Shown piece after piece: positions 56,914 to 64,000 of a stretch of DNA of 64,000 nt. The notes under the pieces are model-generated. The model was not told where the DNA came from. It saw nothing but the letters and a program-made list of their open reading frames with translations, and made no database searches. The stretch comes from Neckera pumila (taxonomy: Eukaryota; Streptophyta; Bryopsida; Hypnales; Neckeraceae), in the NCBI GenBank assembly GCA_963969595.1, contig OZ018410.1, positions 23,670,913-23,734,912 on the forward strand, read 5' to 3'. The position numbers and the translations under genes were made by a program. Each line of letters begins with the position of its first letter. Position 1 is the stretch's first letter.

Positions 56914-57364
56914 AATCCAACTAGAATAGTGCCACCCATTCCCTCTAAACAGGGCTCAAGAAATGTGGTGGTCCGAGCCCCACACCTCCCGAGCTCCTGC
57001 AGACACCACAATCATTCCCGCCCTTCCAATCCAACAAAAATGTCAAGATACGATTTAATGACTTGGCAAGCTGATCCACGTGTTACGTAGTAGTTGCAGG
57101 GTCATTGGAATGTGAAAAAGAATAAATTATAAGCTCAAAACCACAAAAGAAGCAATACGGAAGAAGAGAAAACAACCATTGACGAAATTTGTGCCTTAGA
57201 GTCAATCATTTGGCGAGGACAATGTTTTGCGGTTTGGAGAGGCCAATTTGGCGAGGGTGGGTTCAAAGCATCCCTCGTTGGGTATCCGGTGGGGCTAAAA
57301 TCTCCTGCCGGCAATGTGCTAGCCTGGGCTAACTAGCTTTGCCGCCAATGGTTCGATGCTCTTA
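56914..57364. other. Intergenic DNA, no confident feature
   Basis: Balanced base composition. The short palindromic word 'gctagcctgggctaactagc' lies near 57321. No gene recognised. Confidence 0.4.
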
Positions 57365-58030
57365 GGAAATATTGTGATTGTTTTAGGTGAGTAAGACAAT
57401 TGACCATTATGGATACAATTTTTGTTGGTTTTGGAGTAGTCTAGAGATTCTTTTGAGCCAATTGGACAGCATACTTCAAAATTAGTAACAAATTTTATAC
57501 TTTGTCAAAATAAAATAAAATCCAATTGCTCTACCTAATTCTAGCATTTTTCTTCATGTCGATTTTCTTCAAAATTTCAACAAAGCCAATACGACAAACC
57601 AGTAATTATGCCTATTATAGGTTGGTTTACCTTACATTTCATACACATTTGGCTAGGGGTGCAAGAATAATGGAAGATAAACTTCAACATTCACTTATAA
57701 ATCTCTAGCTTTCACTTATTAAATATCAGGTGGGAGGTCTATAAAGCAACCATTTTCTAGCTAATTTAGAATTTGGAGGAACTTGAATATATGAAATTCT
57801 TCTTGAAAGATAAATAGAATCGACATCTAATCCATTGACTATTGGATCTTGCGATATGTCATTTCATATTTGTAGAGCTTTGTGAAGTTTGTTATGAATT
57901 TTGAAGTTGGAATCACACAAATGTCTTAAAACATTTTGCGTTTAAGTTGTTCATTGTAGGAAATTGAAGAAAGCCGTTTGTCCCATTGTATCATATTACA
58001 ATTTTAAAGCTTAGTGGCTTTTTATAGACC
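57365..58030. repeat. Dispersed repeat family C, copy 3
   Basis: It is collinear with copies 1 and 2: 'attgtgattgttttaggtga' (57370), 'ttgttggttttggagtagtc' (57421), 'gaggtctataaagcaaccat' (57736), 'ttgaatatatgaaattcttc' (57784), 'tttgtgaagtttgttatgaa' (57880), 'attgaagaaagccgtttgtc' (57963). No Stowaway insertion is present here, so it shows the unoccupied form of copy 1. Class unknown. Confidence 0.6.
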
Positions 58031-58698
58031 TCCTACATTTTATAGAAAGAATGGAAGGGTGATTTTTTCCTCCAAGTTGAAATAATTTAGTCTTGGACTC
58101 CATTCAATGGTATTTTTCATTTTTTCACAAGTAAATATAATCAATGGAGATGATACATTTGGTATTGTGTCATGCACTCAAATTAAACAATAATGGTTCA
58201 TTTACTCTTGATCCCTTAGCACTTTGGTTCTTCACAGAATTTTTGCAAATTTTTTCTTCTATCTTTATAGATATATATTATATGTACTTCAATATTATCA
58301 AATCCACTGTACAAATTTTTTGTTATTTTAAAGTTAAGCATTGGATTGGATGAATGAGAAATCATGTGGTCAAAAAAGCCCCTAGAACTCTATGATCATT
58401 GTCCAAATTTGGACATTGGAGTACTAATAAGAGAAATTCCCTTATTCATTTCTTGATTTGAAGTATTGCAAAGGTTTATTCGAAACTTCAAGAAATAATT
58501 TGATATTGACTTAGAAAACAATGTTGTAGTTCTTGATATAATTACAATTAGATTTGAAAATGCTAGTATTAAAAATTTGTAAATGTAGTATGAAATCGAA
58601 ATTGAGTTTTTTAAATAATTAATTACATCTAATTATTGAAAATTTTAGAATAAATTCTTTTGTTGCAATGACTTTGTATGTAACTGTAGAATCCTAAA
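58031..58698. other. AT-rich intergenic DNA
   Basis: No gene, RNA or clear repeat. The 69-codon plus frame at 58144-58353 shows no motif. Confidence 0.5.
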
Positions 58699-59616
58699 TT
58701 AACCCTTAAAGTTCCAATGCTTTTTCACCATCAGAATCCTATTGGATTGACTACCATTTTTATGGCAAAGAGCAAAAATTTAAAAATTGTCTTTTTATTC
58801 ATCTAACGGTATGGTCTTGTACACTAGTATAAGAATGCATGGAAAATTTCAAAAAGTTTAACCGTATAGATCGCAAGATATTTACATTTAAAGTGAATAA
58901 AAGAAGTTTGTATTACACCTTGCTCCACTAGATTTTTTAGCTCAAAATTGACTTATTTTTTGCACTATTGATTTTGACTTTTTGATATTTTTATGTTGAA
59001 GAGTTGAATTGAAAATCTAGGGTATAAGTTCAACAAAAAAACACTTAATTTTCACTCATTAAAAATTATTAAGTAAAAATAGGCTCAAGACAAAAGGAAA
59101 AGGTAAAACATTAATAGCTCTAAGATAGAATTGAAACAAAATAATCCTAATGGTAAGATTGTTTTTGCAAGCAAACTTAATCTTGCCTAACAATCTTTTT
59201 TGAAAAGTTATAAAAATTGCATTCAAAAATGAATTCTATAAATTACTTTTTTAAGAAGATGCTTAGATTGTTTGGAAATCAAAATTGTCCATAATTCTCT
59301 CATCACTAGCCCAAATATATTAAAACTAAGCTTCAAATATAGACAAAATTATAGTCTTTGGAAAAAAAATCTAAAAATTAAAAAATCAGCATTTTGTGAT
59401 TTTTTTTGGACTCAAGCTACTTTTGGACTTAGGGTGCATAACTTTTGCTCTCAAGCATTGGTTGGAATAAAAATTCTATTTCCAAAAAGATTATCTTGTT
59501 TCTTGTCTTCCCAGAAAAATTCAAAAAATCATGTCAAAATTGAGATCACACAAGATTATCCTAAATCTTAAGAATTCCTTGCAAGGTCTTTGGAAATTTA
59601 GGACTTTAGGGGTTAA
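58699..59616 (+). mobile_element. Family A TTAA-flanked element, copy A10
   Basis: A 918 bp unit from TTAACCCTTAAAGTTCCAAT to AGGACTTTAGGGGTTAA. Internal words are 'accatttttatggcaaagag', 'aattattaagtaaaaatagg', 'aatggtaagattgtttttgc' and 'cataacttttgctctcaag'. The 99-codon plus frame at 59272-59571 inside it is not protein-like. Confidence 0.72.
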
Positions 59617-61415
59617 TTATTTTCAAACAAATATTAAAATACTAAATTTATGAAGCTCATTTGTGAAGGCCACTTTTTCAACTACAAAAAGACATGTTTT
59701 TTGACTTGGCATATTTATTATATGTAATGTTCTAGAATATTTATTGAAAGAATATTTGTTAAAAAAATATTTTTTAAATAATGTTTTAGGATTTGCTAAT
59801 TTAAAAAATGAGGAAGATTTAAGATATTGAAGCAATGAAAGAATATGTAGATTTTAAATAGGGAAGAAAATGCATCTTCTAGAGACTGAAAAACACTTTA
59901 TGCTTTGTCCATCATCCTCAAAATGAACTCCAAAAAAATTAGAACTCAACAAGCTACAGTTAGTAGTGATCCTTGTTAAGTACTTCAATTACTATTTTGT
60001 ATGAAACATACAAAACAAAATTTTACTAGCACTTGACATATTCAATTCATTTTCTACCAATCAAAGAAAACATTTTTATTTTTATTAATAGATTATTTGT
60101 ATTTCACCACTTATTGGCTATTTACAATTGTTGTTCATCATTGGTGTGATGTTTTCTTCTGGTTCAATGATTTTATTTAATATTTTTTATTTTTTATTGA
60201 TTTTTTATAGGATTATAGTTGAATCTATGTTGGTTCAATACGCAAAGATTGATTATTCTCATATACATAAAAGTTTTATGTATATCTCAAATGTTGCAAA
60301 TGTGTAGGAGCGCCAAGAAATCCAATTCAATCCAAATTTTTAAAAAGCAAGTACATGGAAAAAATGATATATAGAATAGAATTGTATTTCATAAATTGTG
60401 ACATATCATACATTCATATGGTGCAAATTCATAAAGTTTAAAGAAAACAATACACCATATATATGGTTTTGTGTTTCACAAACCATACTTCAATACAAAA
60501 GGATTAATCTTATTATACAACCTTCTCAAAGTGTCGTAGAAAAGCTATATTTGATGGGAAATCACAATGTATTAATTTGTGTTTTGCAACATCACTTCCA
60601 AAAGTATAACTTTATAGTGTATACACTCCTTTGTAGGGCTCAAATTGTTGAATCAAATTATAAAAGTAGAAAAAATGTAAGATAAGAAAATATAAATATA
60701 AATATAAATATAAATAATATATATATAGCAATCCTATGCATTAAGTATAGGGGCTTTTTAGAAGTCAACTTTGAATGAAGCTTTTGAAACTATATGCAAT
60801 TATATGCAATGAATCACAGAATAAATCATATAACAAAATAAAACTAAAAGATCATTATAGCTTTTTTTTTATTCAAGTAAATTATTGAATTCAATATGAC
60901 AACTTGTAGAAAATTCAAGTTAGTTGTGCATATACATACTCAAGTTGAACTTTTCAAATTCAACAAAAATTTAAATTATTGAGTTTATTATATTTTGATC
61001 TAATAATTTTTAATTACTATGAAGTAAATTCCTTGCACATCTTAATTTAAAGTTCTAGAACCTAGTTAGGCACTTGCTTCTAACTTTGAAAATTAGTATA
61101 ATATATTGAACTTTTGTTGAATTTTTATTATTGATAAGAGACAAAATATTAGACTTCCTTCCTTAATTTTTGAAAACAACCTGCTTATCTCCTAAAAAAT
61201 GTTTGTGTGTGAAATATACATTTCAAAAAATTGATAAAATTTCTACAAAGCAAATTTTGAATATATCTTTTGAAATTCTTGATACAAAGTACAGACATAT
61301 ACATTGTTTGTACAAATTAATAACACTTATTAAGCAAGTGCCTAAATCAAAAGTTATAATGCTTCAAGCTTTTTGGTCTATGAACAACTTTAGGTGGCTT
61401 GTGCTGAATCCTTCA
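59617..61415. other. AT-rich intergenic DNA with a microsatellite
   Basis: No gene is visible. An (AAATAT)n tract lies at about 60690-60730. The 95-codon plus frame at 60398-60685 has no motif. Confidence 0.5.
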
Positions 61416-62295
61416 TTCAACTTTAGAAAGACCACAACCTTTCTTTTGTTAAAAAACACTCAAAACAACCATTTCTATAGCAAAGTGAAAACTTTTTAAT
61501 AATTGTTATTTTTGCATATCTATCTATATATAGATCTTGCACTAAAAGTAGCATTTCAAAAACTTTTTAAAGTGAGAAAACATTTTCTTACACCTTGTTG
61601 AACTAGTTTTTAAGACTTAATTTGAATATTGTTGATTTATTTTTTTATAAAATAGATTTTAAATTAAAAAATTTATGTTGAAAAATTGAATTGAGAAGTA
61701 AGATTTTTTATTAAATCAAATTTTCATCCTTTAAGAAATTGTTAAGAAGAATGAGATAGGAGATAGAAGGAAAATTATATTATTAATAGCTTTTAGATGG
61801 AATTACAATATATTGATTCTAATGGTGCCAAATTGTTCTAGCAAGCAAACCAAACCATGTTGAACTTTTGCATTTCAAAAATTCTAAAAATTGAGTTCAT
61901 CAACAAATCTAATACATTAATTTTTTTGGAACTACGTTCTAATTGCTTACAAAACAAGATGCTCCATAGCCTTCTCATCAATAATTAAAATAGAATGAAT
62001 AAAATCTTTTTCATGTAGACAAAATATTCTTTTTGAAACAAAGTTTTAGATTTAAATTTTTTGTTTTTTTGAGTTACTTTACTATATGAGGTTGAGCATT
62101 TTGAACATAGTCTAGTATAGTTTTTGCTCTCGTGCATCAATTGGAGTAAAAATTATATTTCTAGAAAGTTGATCTATTTTTTTATCTTTAAGAAATTTTT
62201 CAAAAATCCCGCTAAAAATTGAGATTATGGGAACCTATCTAAACTTTCATTTGTCATTTTGTCTTCCAAAGGGCACCTTGACCTTTTGAGGTTCA
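61416..62295 (+). mobile_element. Degenerate family A element, copy A11
   Basis: It follows the family A order ('aacaaccatttctatagcaa', 'aattgttaagaagaatgaga', 'ctaatggtgccaaattgttc', 'tttttgctctcgtgcatcaa', 'ccaaagggcaccttgacctt'), but both tips have decayed: the left is 'ttcaactttagaaag' and the right 'ccttttgaggttca'. It is older than A2, A9 and A10. Confidence 0.5.
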
Positions 62296-63329
62296 TCATG
62301 ATATTTGGCATGTTTATAAGCACCGAGATAAAAAGTGCAATTGTCAAAATAATACATCATTGTTTGATGCAAAATCTCACTTCAAGAAGAGTCAAAGTGT
62401 GTTGAAACTATTAGGCAAGGCCAATAAACTTTTCTTCTTCTTCCTTCAAACACTTTAGTCTTGTAACCTACATAGCCAATTTTCTTGAATTTTCCCATGC
62501 ATAGTAGTCTAATGTAATTTAGCATGGTTGGATTTCAAAATATTCACCCTTATTTTGATAGAGGAAGTTTTTGATAATTTCTTGTCAAAATATCCTTCAA
62601 TCACTTAGGAGCATGAAAGTATACTTAAAACCAATAAATTAAAAAAATATATATTATGCTCCAAAATCGTGTAGTTTGGACTTCAAATGTATAACAATGA
62701 TAAATATTTTTTTTGGATTTACTTAGGCCCTTGTTATACCACATATACCAAAGTAGAAAGGATATGGAGAGCAAGTTTGCAACTAATGAGGACTTTTAGA
62801 AGATCAAGGAATGTCAGTTTATATCAAAATTTCCAATCCAAGGGAGAAAATGATGTGAAGAATATTTTTATCCTTTGCAACAATAAAAATATTCAAATTA
62901 TAAGTCCCAAAGAGTTTTTGTCATGACCAACTAGAAAAGTAGTTGAGGCACAAATTCCAAGGACCTTTGGCCAAAATGCTTATGGCAAATAAAACTCACG
63001 CTATAAGTTGCTATGGTTTAGAAAATAATACTAAAATTCTATATATGACATTTTATAGGCCTTCTTCATTTTATACTCCTTCCAAAGCCATGACCTTGAA
63101 AGGCCAACTTTTTCAAAATTAGTCATGGACTTTGAGATGTTATATCTAATAAAAGCTTTCCAATCTCAAAATAAAGAGAGCCTTTCTTTAGTTGCCTAAA
63201 GAACCCACCCCTTTGTGTGACGCAAGGATGTGAGGCTACCTTATTTTTTAGAAAAACAAATTTTCTTAAATACTTAGATTCTCTTCAATCTACTTCCTAT
63301 AGGACTAGAGTGTTTTTCAAGAGATATTG
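62296..63329. other. Intergenic DNA
   Basis: No gene, RNA gene or paired repeat is recognised. Confidence 0.45.
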
Positions 63330-64000
63330 TCAAAAATTGCCATTTTTAGTATATTTAGTCAAATTAAATATAATATAACTTCAATTGAACCAAAGTGTAG
63401 TAGACTATTATGACAATGTGTGGAAAAAAATTCAGCCCGTTTGACAACTTGAATTGAAAGATTTATAATGTTCAAAGTGAGAAGAAAAAACTTCTTAAAT
63501 TCATTACTATAAAACAATGTCAGCAAACTTTGAACCTTCTTGCAGTAAATTCTTTGTTCAAAATAAAATTGAGACTCCATACCATCTATTACTCATCAGC
63601 ATGTCTTTTTAGGTACATTCATGCCAAAATTCAGAAGCAAATAAAAGGTCTACCTTACTAAAAATCACCCTAGAATATGAGGAGGTCAAATAAAGTAGCA
63701 ATTCACCAGTCAATTTTTTGATAATTTTTTTAAATAATTCTAAGATAATAGTGGTTGTAGTTAAACCAAAATGTTTTTTTTTCCAAACTTGCTTGGCAAG
63801 GTTAGTAGAGTTTGACTCCTCTTAGAACGAGATTTTTATTCTAAGAGTGGTTTAAAAAGATTGCACGTTAAATCATTTTAATAATTTACATGCCAAATTT
63901 CAAAAGTAGATGAGAAATCTTGCAATAGATGACAAAATTGCCCAAATTCCTTGAATTTTTTCAAGCAACATATCTTTTGATGTGGTCATCCGATAATAAG
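63330..64000 (+). mobile_element. Probable degenerate family A element, cut by the window end
   Basis: Words in family A order ('tgtcaaaaattgccattttt', 'gacaatgtgtggaaaaaaat', 'ttcaaagtgagaagaaaaaa') suggest another old copy. Its left tip is not preserved and the right end lies beyond the window. The match is loose, so this is tentative. Confidence 0.3.

Noticed and set aside
1..64000. CRISPR arrays, rRNA genes, organelle insertions, helitron ends and full-length retrotransposons
   Set aside because: No regularly spaced identical repeats, no rRNA or plastid/mitochondrial gene sequence recognised, and no paired LTRs or reverse-transcriptase motifs found by reading. A library search could still reveal diverged remnants.

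Overview
The window looks like land-plant nuclear DNA: very AT-rich, gene-poor and full of small DNA transposons. I recognise two protein-coding genes and one tRNA in 64 kb. The signs of a plant are a receptor-like kinase with plant splice sites, an SPPPP-type proline-rich secreted protein, a TTTAGGG telomere-type motif, and Stowaway, CACTA and Mutator-like miniature elements. The AT-rich intergenic DNA beside an isolated GC-rich kinase gene would fit a bryophyte or another early-diverging land plant, but the lineage is a guess. There is no sign of an operon, phage, plasmid, CRISPR array or rRNA gene.

Layout. 0-14 kb: AT-rich repeats, then a less AT-rich block (about 6-14 kb) that shows splice-site-like signals on the minus strand but no convincing protein. 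14-34 kb: a TE-dense gene desert. It includes a 3.4 kb CACTA-type element (29121-32509) with two palindromic elements nested in it, followed by a broken retrotransposon gag. 34.4-38.2 kb: a four-exon gene for an 842-residue receptor-like kinase with an unrecognised ectodomain, a non-RD kinase domain and an unrecognised conserved-looking C-terminal domain. 38.2-39.4 kb: degenerate tandem duplications. 39741-39821: tRNA-Leu(AAG), minus strand. 40-50 kb: more nested elements. 50561-51733 (minus): a secreted proline-rich protein with an unrecognised C-terminal domain. 54-57.3 kb: a second GC-richer island holding twin Mutator-like MITEs and a hairpin MITE. 57.4-64 kb: AT-rich repeats.

The main pattern is a family of about 0.75-0.93 kb elements (called family A here). 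Their ends read TTAACCCCTAAAGG...CCTTTAGGGGTTAA. At least ten copies or parts lie in this window, always bounded by TTAA, the target-site signature of piggyBac elements; no transposase is present. Families B (CATTAG ends, about 250-290 bp, plus a 1.37 kb foldback), C, D, E and F are further dispersed repeats defined by copies within the window. The genes do not form an obvious pathway. The kinase would act at the plasma membrane and the proline-rich protein in the cell wall.
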